Source: Podila epigama (lineage: Eukaryota > Mortierellomycota > Mortierellomycetes > Mortierellales > Mortierellaceae). Taken from it: a stretch of 21,571 nt of DNA. The stretch covers positions 1,208 through 22,778 of the forward strand of contig JAAAVE010000254.1 of assembly GCA_015679605.1 (NCBI GenBank), in the 5' to 3' direction. How positions within the stretch are numbered: the first letter of the stretch is position 1; each line of letters begins with the position of its first letter. This document shows, in pieces, positions 1 through 11,087 of the stretch. A model generated the notes under the pieces. That model had not been told where the DNA came from. It worked only from the letters and a program-made list of their open reading frames with translations, and did not search any database. A program made the position numbers and the translations under genes.

Positions 1-557
1 AAAGAACGACGACGTGAACCCAATCTTTAGACAGGAAAACAAGATGGAGGTGTGCCACGTCTGTGGAGCATTTTTGGTCATGAACGATACGTCAAACCGT
101 CTTGACGCACATTTGCAAGGTAAACAGCATACCGGATACCAAAAGATTCACGAGACATACGAAGAGCTCAAGGTAAGGAACCAACCAAGTCAATGAAAAA
201 CCATCAAGAAAGGGAACGTCATTTATTTGAAGAAACACTATTATTTTTACGCAATGTCTAAATCTTTTTCACCTTCTCAATGAACATCAACATCAACAGA
301 AACTAAGAGGTGAGCGCTCAAGAGGACGTGGTGGCGGAGACAGATATCACGAGGGTGGTCCTACACGCGACCATGGCGACCGCGATCGTGGTGGCTACAG
401 GGACTCGAGGAGTTACCGTGACCAGCCTTATAGACGCGATGACCGGCGTGATCGGGATCGTCGCAATAGTAGCCGTGACCGTGGTAGCAGAAGAGACTAT
501 GATCGTGATTACCGGCGAGGTAGCGGAGGGCGTGATCGCGATGATCGTCGCTACTAA
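1..557 (+). CDS. LUC7-family U1 snRNP-associated splicing factor, 3' end only
   Basis: Partial gene running in from the left edge. The visible exon carries the second LUC7 zinc finger: MEVCHVCGAF, then H-x5-H in AHLQGKQH, followed by a helical segment ending EELK. An intron at 173-299 (GTAAGG...CAACAG) joins in phase 0 to the last exon, 300-557. That exon encodes KLRGERSRGRGG and then a tail rich in RD, DR and RG dipeptides ending DDRRY and TAA. LUC7 proteins bind U1 snRNP and help select 5' splice sites in the nucleus, and RS/RD/RE tails are usual in the family. The finger resembles the LUC7L3-type subgroup (MEVCxVCGAF) more than the LRVC type. The exon carrying the finger probably starts at 35, after TTTAGACAG, so bases 1-34 are probably intron although the frame stays open. 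The first zinc finger and the coiled coil lie outside the window. Confidence 0.85.
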
Positions 558-831
558 AAGGTAATAGTTTTTTTTTCATGTCCTGCCCCCCAAGTGAAAA
601 ATAAAAAATGTTACATAAATAAAAACAAAAAGAAAAAGAAGAAAGGAAAATAGAGATTCAAAGAGCAAAGAGTGGATAAAAAGTATATTATGGTTGCATG
701 TTCAAAGTCATAACGGGTTGTAGAGTGTATATATTACAAGATGTTTAAATGAATAACAAGAAGTGAACAAAAGAGAACAAACAACAAATAGGTAATAGTA
801 AAAAAAAAAACAGGAAAGAGGGAGAAAGAAA
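558..831. other. Convergent 3' intergenic region with polyadenylation signals
   Basis: This stretch separates the stop codons of the LUC7-like gene (+) and the co-repressor gene (-). It is very A-rich on the plus strand. It holds AATAAA at 600-605 and again at 618-623, 43 and 61 nt past the LUC7 stop, which fit plus-strand 3'-end formation. No gene is visible. Confidence 0.6.
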
Positions 832-3800
832 TTATATGGATGATCCGTTTGGGTGCCGGTTGGATGAGGTATGTGGACGATAGACCGGCCGCTGAGGATG
901 GGATGGGGCTGGTGACGAAGAAGGAGGCATCGAAGCCCCTCCTGAATGCTCGACATATGCATGGTGTTGTTGAGATGACGTTTGGTATGATGGATGTCCA
1001 TAACTAGGCGAATATTGTCGGGATGACATTTGGCTGTGACCAAGACCATGGTCATGGTAGCCGCTTCCTGGCGACATCTCTGATGGTACTGGGGGTCCTG
1101 ATGAAACTGGGAGTGGTGGCGGTAAAAGCGACGATGCTCCGTGCGACGAACTGTAACTACTATGAGGCGGTGGTGGCGCATGCAGATACGTTGGTGCGGG
1201 GACATGGCCAGGGACATGGTGCTGGAAAGGGCTGGACGACCGCCGATGGTGATGATGGTAAGGCCCTTGCTGCTGGTAATGTAGAGAGCCTTCGCTGGCC
1301 ATTGGTGAGACTACAGGAGCTGGCGAGTAACGAGATGAAGATCCATGACCAAGATGGGCTGGTGAACCATTCCCAGGTCCCAATCCTGGACCTGGACCTG
1401 GACCTGGTGACCCTTTGAGAACTCCTCCTCCTGAGATAGATGTAGGTGGTAACTGAGGCGAACTACTGTAGCGGGCGGGGCCTGGGTGGCTCATGGCTGT
1501 CAAATGGCCGGACGACGGTGGAATACTCGAATGCTGTAATGCCAATTGGGACTCTGCAACCGACCGAGGGGGATGGGGTGGAGGAATCTCAAGCTGACCT
1601 GACTGAGAATGACGGTGCTGCACATATGGCCCTGTCAAAGGAGACGACACGGGAGGCGGACCATAATGATGCTGGCTAAAGTAAGGTCCGTGGCCTTGGT
1701 CACGATACGGAACAGGCGAACCTTGACGGGCTGATGACATCTGGGGAGATGGGTGTGGTCGGGATGTCAGTTCTGGGTGACCAATGCTACTCGATCTCTG
1801 ATGGTGGTGAGGTTGTTGCGTTGGATGCGAACGAGGCTGGGCAATAGTGGCTGACGGCGTATTCGTCAAGGCGACAGGTGGCGAATGCATTCTTTGGTAT
1901 GAATGGCTTCCTGGGAGGCTGGAGGACGACATGTGAGGCGCGTTGAATCCTCCATGGGACGTGTTATAGTAAGGCGAGGCCCCATAGGGTGAGCCGAGAA
2001 CTCCAGTACTCGTTCCCTGCGGATGCGGATGCGGATGGCTTTGGGGATGCGGATGAGAATGGGGATGGTGCTGAGGCCCTTGTGAGTGTTGCTGCTGCTT
2101 CTGAACGAGATGTGGATGGCGCTGTCCATAAAAGTCCTGGCCGTCATTCGTGTCCGAGAGATAGCCTCGATGAGACATGGCTGCTCCTTCAGACATGCGT
2201 CGCTGTCCGAGCACGTCTGGAGGATGTTCGCGAACACCTTGTATAGCGACCTTTTGGTTCTGTGACATCCGTTCAGCCGTGTCCTCATCCTCTGTCTCCG
2301 CGTCATCTTCCATGTCAATCCGTTTGCTATCAACATGTCTGGGGTCAAAACTATCGCTGGGTGCCTCCGTGTCCATCACCACGACCGTTGTCTGGCCATC
2401 CTTGAAGCCATCCTCCTCAGCAGCTCCACCTTGGGAACTATTTTCTTCGCTATTCGCAAACCAATCCTCAGCGGCGACATGAACATCCTCGTCACTATTA
2501 TTCAAAAGGTTGCCAATGTTGGTTGCTCGCCTAGGCGGAGACATGGACCGAGTCTCACGTACTCCAGACGACGCACCAGAAGAATCATGGGTTGAGTTGG
2601 ATGGTGGTGGCATAAAATAGCCTGGGCGCGGTCCAGCTTCCGCTATGACCTCATCTGACCCGCCCAAAGACAGAGACCGAGACTGGGACTGGGACTGGGA
2701 CTGGTATGGCTCGCTCTCTTGTCCAGGCTCGCTTTGATCCTTCGACGCAATCTCGACCACATCGATTCCAATGACTCCGTCAGCAACTAGTTTATCCGCA
2801 TTGTTGCTAAAGTGGTTTCGTACTTGGACAGGAGTCTTTGTCTTCAACTCTTTTGCAATCTTTGCCCAGTCCTTTCCATGCTGCACCAGTAATCGCACAA
2901 AGTCAATTTTTTCTTGACGAGACCAGTAGGATGAAAAGTTGGGCTTTCGGACAATACTCTCAACATTGTTTTGACCAGGAAATTGGCTCGAGTCTGTTGA
3001 TGGAAATCCAGAGAGTGCAGGAGAATTCGACGCTGTTGGTGGGTCTCTTGAATACAGGGCTCGGAACGAAGTAGCACTGGTCGAAGGAGGAGCACTATCC
3101 ACTGTTCCTGCTTCGCTCTTGGATACTGTCCGCTTCCTTCGAGACTTGGGTGTGCTCACGTCTTGCTCCTCAGTCACCTCCATTTCGGGCACGTCCTGCA
3201 TCGGCTCATCTTTTGTCAATTCTGGAACAGCCTGTAACACTAGCTTGCCAGTACGTTTGCGGCTAGAGACAGTCGGCGGTGACCCTCTACTGTCCTTTCC
3301 TGCAGAGCTAGCAGTGCTTGAGGTTTCGGCAGTGGCACCAGACGAAGAGACAGACCCTGTCTTGCCCCGTCGTGCCTTGGATTTCTCAATCGGCGTAGTA
3401 GTAGTGTCCTTGATGTCAGAGTCCTCGTTGGGAGCGGACAAACGCAAGTTGTTGGCGTCATCCAATGCGCTCACGCCAAACTTGCGCTTATAGTTGAAGC
3501 AAAAGTTACGACACTGATCCACAGTCTTTGTACCCACAGCTGCTGCAACAGCCTCAAAGTCCCGTCCATATTTCTTGAGTGCCTCGATTGCCTTGGCATG
3601 CTCCGCTGTCGTCCAACGAGCAGAGGCTACTGATCCTGCCGGAGCGGTCGTAGCTGTCGCTGTCGCTATAGCCATCGTCGCCGTTGCCTGAGCCGCAGAT
3701 GCTTCTGCTACTCCTTTAGATGGTGCCGGTGTTGATCCTGGAGAGTCCACACTAATGAGAGGCTCATCCTGCTTGGCAGACTTGTTGGCCGCGCTCGTCG

Positions 3801-6800
3801 AGGATTTTTGAACCTTTGATTTCTTTTCATCTTGCGCCGTATTCTCGACAGTGGCCACCGATTTTGAACCTCGTGTAGTGGTTTTTGACCTCTGTTTTCT
3901 CCTTTCTGCGGCAGTCAAGACTGGAGTTGAGGCGGTCGATGATGGCCCTGGACTCGTATCGTCCATGCCTGGGGTGCCACTCTTCACAGCTGCTGCTCCG
4001 CTCCTGACGCGGCGCCTAGAGCCAGGCTCCACCTCGAATCCTTTGAGTACCTGGTTCGATTCCTGTAACTCCCGCAACTCCTTGGTCTTTGCCTGCTTGG
4101 TCCGGTTGGCCTGACCAATATCTTCGATGAGTGCACTGCCCTTATGCTTTTTCCCAGGTGACGGTGGTGGGGCAACTTTCTCCTTGCGTTTACTGGCGGG
4201 GTTTTTGCGCTTGCGTCCACGGTTGGAAAGAATATCCTTGAAGCCAATCTTTTTCTTTTCTCTGTAGTAAAAAAGCACGCACTGGGAGGCCGTCTTGCCT
4301 TCGATTCCTGCCGCAATCTTTCCAAACTGTTTAGGGTAGTTGAGGTAGCGCTTTATAAAGATCTCACGCTCTTCCTCCGTCCACACATCTGTCACAGGTC
4401 CGAGGTGATAATAGTTAGCTGGGTCGGTCACCAGATGGTTGTAGTCATAGTAATGAACATTCTCTCGGATATACGAGTCCAAGATCATCGGTGGCACTGT
4501 TGCTGCTGTCCTGGAGGCTCTCACATCTGGGTCCCTCATGTCCGCGTTCTCCAAACTCTGAATAATCTCCAAAAGCTCAGCCTCGCTCCTGACTGCATCA
4601 CTCGTGTAAGCGCCACGACGGTTTCTGGTCGTAAACACTGAGCTCTCGCTCACAACTTGATCAGAGTCACGATTGCTGGACGCGTTCGCCATCTTCTCTC
4701 TCTGCTTGTCTAGTTTGCCAATCTTTTTTGTCCAGAGTTCCCAGTGCTGCTTGTACTCACGCTTGAGATTCAACTCTTTTTCATCCAAGGCCATGGCCTT
4801 TTTCGCGAGATTCTTGAGCATCGCGCTTCGAAGACGTGCATGTCTGTCAATGTTCTCTTGGTAAAATGGATAATCTTGAACAGATGCATAAATACGAGGC
4901 TTTTCTTCCAGATGTCGTTGCTGATGGTGCTGTTGCGATTCATCCTGCTCATCCTGCTGATCGTACATTGAGGATAGAGTTGCAAGGTGAATCCGACCAT
5001 ACTTTCTAGCACGCGTCGAATTCTCGGCGTAAATCTGATCAAAGAGCTGAGGTCGACGAGTCTGCTGAGCCCTTCTCTTGTGAAATGGATCATTCACATC
5101 GATCGGCTTCATGATGTCCTGTACTGAAAACGCTGGCACGTCTTCCTTTAGCTCCAAGTCAGTCTCAAGCTCTACAACCTCAGACTTGGCAACCTCCATC
5201 TCTACATCAGAAGATTCGACACTGTCGATTTTACTTTTGTGTTGTTCCTCCTCTGGCGCCAGTTCTGAATTTGATTCTTCGACCTTGGGTTGAGAAGCGC
5301 TGACTTCAGTGGCATGCTCCGCCACAAGCTCTGGCTCTTCAACTACATCCATATCCATTTCCATTTCTTGAACCAAAGGCCCTGATGAAATGTCGACAGG
5401 AGTACTAACATCGCTCCTCTCAAAATTATCCTTCGCCTTCGTGGCGAGCTCCACATGATTGGATGCGACTTTAGCCAACCGTCTCTTCTCTTTTTCCACT
5501 CGATGAACCCTCAACAGCTCCTCGTATTTTTGAATATCGCTGTCAATAATGTCGATCTCCGTGAGGATGTTGGCATGGTTTTCAAACTCTGCCACAGGAA
5601 TGGAAACCACATGTGTCTCCTCGACAGGCGAAAGCCTTGGCGACGGAAGCGACGTCGTAGACGGACTCGAGCAATCCTTATCCTCTGACGACCTTGGGGG
5701 ATCCTGTGCCACAATCACGTCTTGTGTCTTGCTATCATCTTTCAATACAATATCCAAAATCGCATCGTTGTTGTTTGGTACAGTGCTGGGTGTGACTCTG
5801 TTCGTTTGGATGGTGGTGGTGCCAACTGCTAGATCCTCTGGTATAGTCGAGGGCATGGAGGGTGATTCAGGACCAATGTCGCTGTTTTTTGACTCTTCGT
5901 GGGTCTCAACATCTTTTGCAGTATGTACAGTTGGTTTGTTGGAACTCTGTTGCGGACTCTTTGTCACGTCCAGTTCGTCTTGGGGTAGTGATTCAGTCTG
6001 AGGCAGCAGGGCAATGTCCTCGTTTTTTATCTCCAGTGGATGGTCTTCCAGTTCCTTTTTGTCGCTGTCCACTTTAGGCTCCAACTTTGGCTCAGAAATA
6101 TCTTGCGAGCTAGGAGGGCGCGGCACATCTGAGGGGCGTGACTCTTCAACATCCCCTGTATCATTTGACTCTGTAAGGTCAGAATGATCTCGCGAATGAT
6201 CCTGGCTCTGTGTTCGTTCAGACCGATCCTGGTGACCATTAGCAATGGTTTCAGGTGATGACGGGAGACCACCTCTGGCGGTGTGCTCTCGATGTCGGGA
6301 CCCAATCGAGTCTGCATAACCGTGATCGTCAGAAATGGGAGCACTCAGTACACGCTGTCGTTTCCCAAATCCAGCGACATTTTGGTTGCCGATTCTGTGA
6401 CCATAATCCGAACGAAAACTGAGATCTCCAGTGCGAGAGTGGGGATTTGAATTCCTGTCCCGGTCAAACACGTCTCGTTCACTCTCGTGCAGCCATTCTT
6501 CTCTTGTAGACATGGGTCTCTCTTGACTCTTACTACGTTGTACACTTGAGCTGCCATACGATTTTTGTATGTCCTGCCCCGCAGCTCGAGACCGGTAAGG
6601 TGGTGTCGTTTCGTTGAATGCTCTCGAAAAAGTTTCTGCTTCCTTTGACTTTTCGCTTCGCTCACTGACTGAGACAGAGTCATCGCTCTTGGAGGAGGTG
6701 GCGACGTGAACCTTATCCGACGTGTATGCCAACAAGTCCCTGTCCAATTCCTGGACAATAGAGTGACGATCGCGATCTCGTGTTATTGAATCTGTTGTTG

Positions 6801-9018
6801 AACTTCGACCCAGAGGCAAACTGTCATAATCCCTGTCAGATTCGCGTATCCAAATGGGTCTCTCGCGGAACCGTTCTCGTTCACGGTCCCGTTCCTTTAC
6901 CCGGTCCCGCTCCCTCTCCCGCTCCATTTCGACAAGCTCGCGGACATCAAGCTCTGGTCCGTCCCGTGAGTTTCTACTCTCTCGATTGCTAGAATTCTGA
7001 TTCCATTGGCTGCCTCTATCACGTGGACCACGATCACGCGCATCTCGCGCATCTCGCTCACGGTAATCCCGGGTGCTGAGGCCACTCTCTCTGACATCAC
7101 GGTCATGATCTCGGCCAAACATGGTTCGATCCCGTATATCCCTGAAATCACGTAGATCCCGAGGATCTCTGGGTTCTCTCACATCTCTAAAGTCTCTGCT
7201 GTCCCTTGGATCCCTGAGGTCCCTGTGATCCCGCGGATCTCTGGGAGCATCTCTTGGTGAATCTCTTGGTGAGTCTCTTGCAACATCCCTGGGGTCCCGA
7301 GGCGGTGGTCGTGGCTCGCGCATGTCCCTCCCCCGCATTTCTCTCTCACGCTCAAATTCCCGAGGGAACTGGCCGGGCCTGCCTCGCCAGTCCTCACGAT
7401 CCATATAACGCATAGGGCCAAGCCCGAGACCCAATCCTGGTCCAGAAGGTATACTTGAGAAGTAATCGAGCGCTCGATTGCCGAGGGAGGGCGATGAACC
7501 GAATTCACGGGAGTGAGCCAACGAATTGGAAGAAGAGGAGGAGGCTGAAGAATTAATCATGAAATGCCTTGAGATAGACGGTGACGATGTGCTTGAATGA
7601 TCGGTGAAACTGCCTTTGAGGGAATCAGATGAAGAGCGAAATCGCTGATCCCGCGGGTCTCGTGGTGGATGAACTCGATCGGTATATCTTAAACGTGGCT
7701 ATGAATGGAGAATGCGAGTCGAGTTAGTCCAACAGTTGAGTGAGAGAAGATGTAGATGTAGATGTAGATTTGGGCAATAAGGGAAAAAGAAAGAAAAAGG
7801 AAAAAGGGAGGAGGTGAGGTGGTCAGCTGAGCAGGTTGGGGCGGGCGTAAAGTGTCGTTTTCTTTTTCTTTGCTCAACAACAAATGAAGAAAAGACAGAC
7901 GAGCAATTAAACAACAACAACTGTAACAACAAACAAACAAACAAACAAAAAACGACGAGAGAAGCAATGAGAACCGAGGGAATCGAAACACATTTCTGAG
8001 GGAGAGCTCCTTCTCTCCATCGTCCTTTCACTCGTTCCTATCGAGTCGAAACAAGCAAATTCTCATCTCTTTCTCTGTCTGTCTGTCTTTTGTCTGTCTT
8101 TCTTTGAGAGGGGGAAGGAGGAAGGGGGGACAGGGAGGAAAGAAGATGAAAAGAAGGCAAGAAGCGAAAGATAAAAGGAGAGGGGAGGGTTGCTAGAAGA
8201 TAACGCCGAGGCGAGGCGAGGCAAGGCAAGGACTTGAAGAAAAGTATACAAGAAGAAAAGTACACAAGGAATGAAAAGAAGGTATAAAAAAAAACGAATT
8301 GAACTCCAAGATATTTCTTTGTACGTCTTGGAAAACATACCTCTTGAAAGTTCGTCTCTGACAACGAACTCTCGGATCCCATCCTGCCACTAGAAAGTTG
8401 CTGTAGGCTGCCATTCTTGGGTCGCCTCCTATCGCCATTGGGGCTGATATGGGATGGATGCATGTAACAAGGACAAAAGAAGGAATTCTAGTAGGGTAAG
8501 CAGCTGAGCAGCTTTTCTTCATCTTTTCTTTTGTGTCGTTCGGCGATATTTCAAGTGGCATTACGGTTCTAATTGTCCTTATTGTCCTTCTTTTATTTGC
8601 CATACACACAAAAACACGCCCATGTTCAACATGCACACATGAACACATACAATCATGACTTACAAGTCGCGACTCCTATTACGTTCATCTCGTTCCTGCG
8701 AGCGACCATGTTCGAATCTCTTTCTACCATGAGAAATCCGAAAAAAAATAGTACTTTGTGAGAAAGACGAACCTTGTCATGCTTGAATGATATCGCATGA
8801 ATCCTACCCCCAACAAGTCAATGATAATGATTGCATACATACCTGGCTGAAGAAGAGCGTTCGTGGCTTTCAGATCTTGGCTTGGTAGGAGGCGGCGACC
8901 GGGAAGACGAGCGTACATGCTGGACCCCACCAGGCGAGCTAACAGTAGAATGTATGCGAGACGACCTGAGCTGACTCGACGCCGTCTGCAAAGGTGAATG
9001 AAGTGGCGACCTTTCCAT
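832..9018 (-). CDS. Snt1/NCoR/SMRT-like co-repressor with DAD-SANT and two further SANT/Myb domains
   Basis: Probable scaffold of a class I histone deacetylase (Set3C/NCoR-type) complex in the nucleus. Exons (minus strand): 9018-8843, 8443-8341, 7698-832, giving 2381 aa. Introns are 399 and 642 nt with donors GTATGT and acceptors ATATCAG and TTCATAG, and phases match (2, then 0). The start ATG at 9018 follows an in-frame TAG. Domains: Ser/Arg-rich N-terminus; R-D and R-E mixed-charge tracts at about 190-410; long acidic Ser/Thr-rich disorder; an NCoR-like basic coiled region at about 960-1090; a deacetylase-activating domain plus SANT1 at about 1110-1250 (VPPMILD, VWTEEEREIF, CVLFYYREKKK); SANT2 at about 1449-1502 (ARWTTAEH); a more Myb-like SANT3 at about 1680-1730 (SSYWSRQEKIDF, VRNHFSNN); then a His/Pro/Ser-rich disordered C-terminus. 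The SANT1 and DAD similarity to NCoR/SMRT is strong by eye. The last exon is 6.9 kb without an intron. Confidence 0.88.
2681..2704. repeat. Coding hexamer repeat GACTGG x4
   Basis: Four perfect copies of GACTGG inside the co-repressor gene. On the coding strand they encode a Ser-Gln run just downstream of SANT3. This is an in-frame microsatellite, probably length-variable between strains. Confidence 0.85.
7122..7308 (-). repeat. Degenerate tandem repeat encoding (R-D-x) mixed-charge tract
   Basis: About 20 imperfect units of roughly 9 nt on the coding strand, reading RDP, RDS, RDL, RDF and RDV repeatedly, near residues 223-285 of the co-repressor. The third residue changes from unit to unit while Arg-Asp is kept. 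That points to selection for alternating charge rather than a fresh microsatellite expansion. R-E/R-D tracts continue towards residue 410. Confidence 0.8.
7699..8340 (-). other. Intron 2 of the co-repressor gene, rich in simple repeats
   Basis: The intron runs from donor GTATGT (8340) to acceptor TTCATAG (7699) and joins ...SETNFQE to PRLRYTDRV. At 642 nt it is the longest intron in the window. It contains (GATGTA)x3.5 at 7749-7769, an ACAA/AACA run near 7927-7947, TCTG repeats near 8072-8100, and GCGAG/GCAAG pentamers at about 8206-8231. Short ORFs here are low-complexity and not credible genes. Confidence 0.7.
8444..8842 (-). other. Intron 1 of the co-repressor gene
   Basis: The donor GTATGT follows CCAG at 8843, and the acceptor ATATCAG ends at 8444. 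It splits a Ser codon (AG|C), joining ERSSSA to SPNGDRRR. No convincing gene or repeat lies inside it. Confidence 0.65.
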
Positions 9019-9939
9019 CGCCTAGTTGTTTCCTACTGACGAAGGGGTGTTTTGAGGGTGACCGCGGTAGGCCACTGGCTTTTTTTTTTTGCTTGCTTGC
9101 TTGCGATTGAGGAAGGGCGAATGCACAGGGATTGCGATTACTACAGCTGGTAGTACATGAAGTCTAGACGGGAAAGATGATTGAATCCCTGGAGTTGATG
9201 AAAGAGTGTATACACTGAAAGAAAAAAAAAAGAAAACAAGAGGAAGAAAGAAGTTGATAATTCAATCAATATTTGCGAGGTATGGACAAGGCAGATTTCG
9301 TGAAGCGATCTTTATCGAGGTGGTATTGTTGAATGGGTAAGTCATTGGAGTGAATTAGCCGATGCAGTATGGATGGAATACAAGAATGGGAACTGAAATG
9401 TGGAAGAAAGATGATAGATGCTTGACTGGTGGTCGAATAGAGTTGGTGGACAAGGTGACTAGAAGACGACGACACAAGATCTGGATAATTTTTATTGTAC
9501 TGTACAAGCAAGAGAATGTTGATTTGACCTTGCGCGCGGAGTTGTGATGAAGCGTGGGGTTGTAAGATGACTGATTGATGACTGATTGATGATGTTGATG
9601 ATGTCGACAGTGAAGGGATGGTATTAAAATTAAGTGTTGATTGATTGAATGAATGAAGTGACAATGAAATAGATAGAGGGTAAAAGGATGGGAGAGTTGG
9701 TTTAGGTGTGTGCTTGAATGGACTCTGTGACAATTCACACTTTTCATACGACTCACTCACAATCACTCACACATGTCACCCACTTAAGGGTGAATTCCAC
9801 ATTTACATTGTCCCCGTGACTGCGTTGCCCCCAAACCAGCGAGATTGTCCGGCCTTCAAAACATTACAAGTTGTTTGATTGCATCCATTTCAACATTTGC
9901 TCCTTTTGTTGATCAGAATCCCATCCCATTGCTGCAGCC
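9019..9939. promoter_or_regulatory. Divergent intergenic region between the co-repressor and mS23 genes
   Basis: A 0.9-kb gene-free stretch that should contain both promoters. Visible elements: a T11 tract at 9080-9090 followed by (GCTT)n to 9104; a duplicated 11-mer GATGACTGATT at 9566-9587; CACTCAC-type repeats near 9751-9771; and a 6-bp inverted repeat TCACCC/GGGTGA at 9776-9793, about 150 nt upstream of the mS23 ATG. No known factor site is claimed. A 166-codon minus-strand ORF at 9266-9766 looks like low-complexity chance coding. Confidence 0.45.
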
Positions 9940-10803
9940 ATGGCTTTCAAATCCCCTCCTGCAAAGATCCACAGCTACGTCACAAAGCTTCTCAAAGCTA
10001 ATGTGATGAAAACACCCCCGGTCTGGTACATGGCCACCTCCCTCGCTCCTCCATCCCCCACCTTCTTGCGCGAGCGTGATCCATCAAAGGCAAACCCTGA
10101 AGCACCATTGCCCTTCGAGACCACAAGAAACGGACAATCATCACATAACGAGCTCTCCCGCTCTTCAAGACAACAGAAGCATCTCCGTTGGAAGAGTGAG
10201 CGACCAAAAAAGATTGTCTATCCAGAGGATAAGCTTCGCCGACGCTTCTACGAGGATCACCCCTGGGAGCTCCGTCGCCCACGCTGTCTCGTCGAGACAA
10301 CAGGCAATGGTACCCAACGCAACTGGAAGTCGCTTTTGCAGGAGGGCCGCTCCATTGCCGATCTGACCGGTGAAGAGTACGTTTTTGTTTTTTAATGTTT
10401 CTTTTGTGGCGTTATTCTTTTCTTTCTTGATTTCCTCATTGCTCTCGAAAGTGACCTTGGTTCTGTCGAGGATTGAATGAATCAAAGCGAGTATCTATCA
10501 AGTTAAAGCGGCAAGACAAAATTCTAAAAAGACGGTGCCTCTCTCTCTGAATCTCTGAACGTGAATAGTGTCATCCAATACCAAATGTACTTGATGTCGA
10601 CCGGCAAATCCGAGAGAGAAGCTTACCACATCGCCACCAACGAATTCTACCAGTACAGAGCACAGGAAGAGACCGAAGCTCGTGTTGCAAAGGCTCAGGC
10701 CATGGCCTTTGGTTTGAAGCCTCGCAGGAGTTTTGTCGTGAATGGATTGAAGCGTGAGGAGGCAGCTCTTCAGGAAGCACAAGAGAACGCCGCACAATTC
10801 TAA
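9940..10803 (+). CDS. RSM25: Mitochondrial small ribosomal subunit protein mS23 (Rsm25-like)
   Basis: Two exons, 9940-10376 and 10569-10803, give 223 aa. The intron (192 nt) starts GTACGT and ends GAATAG. It splits the Asp codon GA|T, so that TGEE is followed by DVIQYQMYLM. The protein starts MAFKSPPAKIHSYVTKLL and contains the RRRFYEDHPWELRRPR stretch typical of fungal Rsm25/mS23, plus a C-terminal helical segment with YQYRAQEE. It is a structural component of the mitochondrial 37S subunit. The ATG context is good (GCAGCCATGG). The basic, hydroxylated N-terminus is compatible with mitochondrial import. Length is close to the family's usual size. Identification is by recalled motif similarity, so moderately confident. 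Confidence 0.8.
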
Positions 10804-11087
10804 AGAAGATTTGGATCCTTTTTTTTTTTGCTTCCTTTTCATCTCTCGTCCATTTTAATCATACTCTGCATTCAGTTTTAACGCTCCTTCGCCTTCATAT
10901 CGTTTTTGTTCTCGTTCTTGTTCTCTTCTTCTTCACATGATCCCTTTGGAATGTATTGTACTTCAATAATATGTCGCTATATCCTGCAAATTTGACACTT
11001 TATTCTCGAGAAAAAGACAAAACAAAAACAAACAAACATCAACAAGTGCCTCGGCTATTGTGAGGACAAGTGGCATCAGATATTCAA
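10804..11087. other. Convergent 3' intergenic region between mS23 and PRODH
   Basis: A T-rich 3' flank of mS23 followed by the 3' flank of the proline dehydrogenase gene. TTTATT at 10999-11004 is AATAAA on the minus strand, about 84 nt past the PRODH stop. No gene is seen. Confidence 0.5.

Noticed and set aside
2838-3074. Possible signal of an inserted element around the SANT3 region
   Set aside because: No terminal repeats, target duplications or transposase-like frames were found, and the coding frame continues undisturbed.
3119-3493. 124-codon plus-strand ORF and many similar ones across 1000-7500
   Set aside because: They are shadows opposite the long co-repressor exon, with no independent features.
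4052-4062. GGTTCGATTCC, a perfect tRNA B-box-like string
   Set aside because: It lies inside the co-repressor coding region and I could not see a paired acceptor stem or A box at the right distance. It is a chance match.
7927-7947. Direct repeats (ACAA/AACA) considered as a CRISPR or telomere-like array
   Set aside because: It is a short intronic microsatellite without spacers.
8038-8648. Several overlapping minus-strand ORFs of 91-151 codons
   Set aside because: They read through introns 1 and 2 of the co-repressor and are Phe/Ser/Leu-rich from pyrimidine tracts. Only the 8341-8443 part is coding.
9266-9766. 166-codon minus-strand ORF in the intergenic region
   Set aside because: It is Ser/His/Ile-rich low complexity with a competing open frame on the same strand and one on the other strand. 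No domain or splice context supports it.
9776-9793. Inverted repeat TCACCC-N6-GGGTGA as a specific operator
   Set aside because: It has only 6-bp arms and one copy; this is expected by chance in 21 kb and no factor can be assigned.
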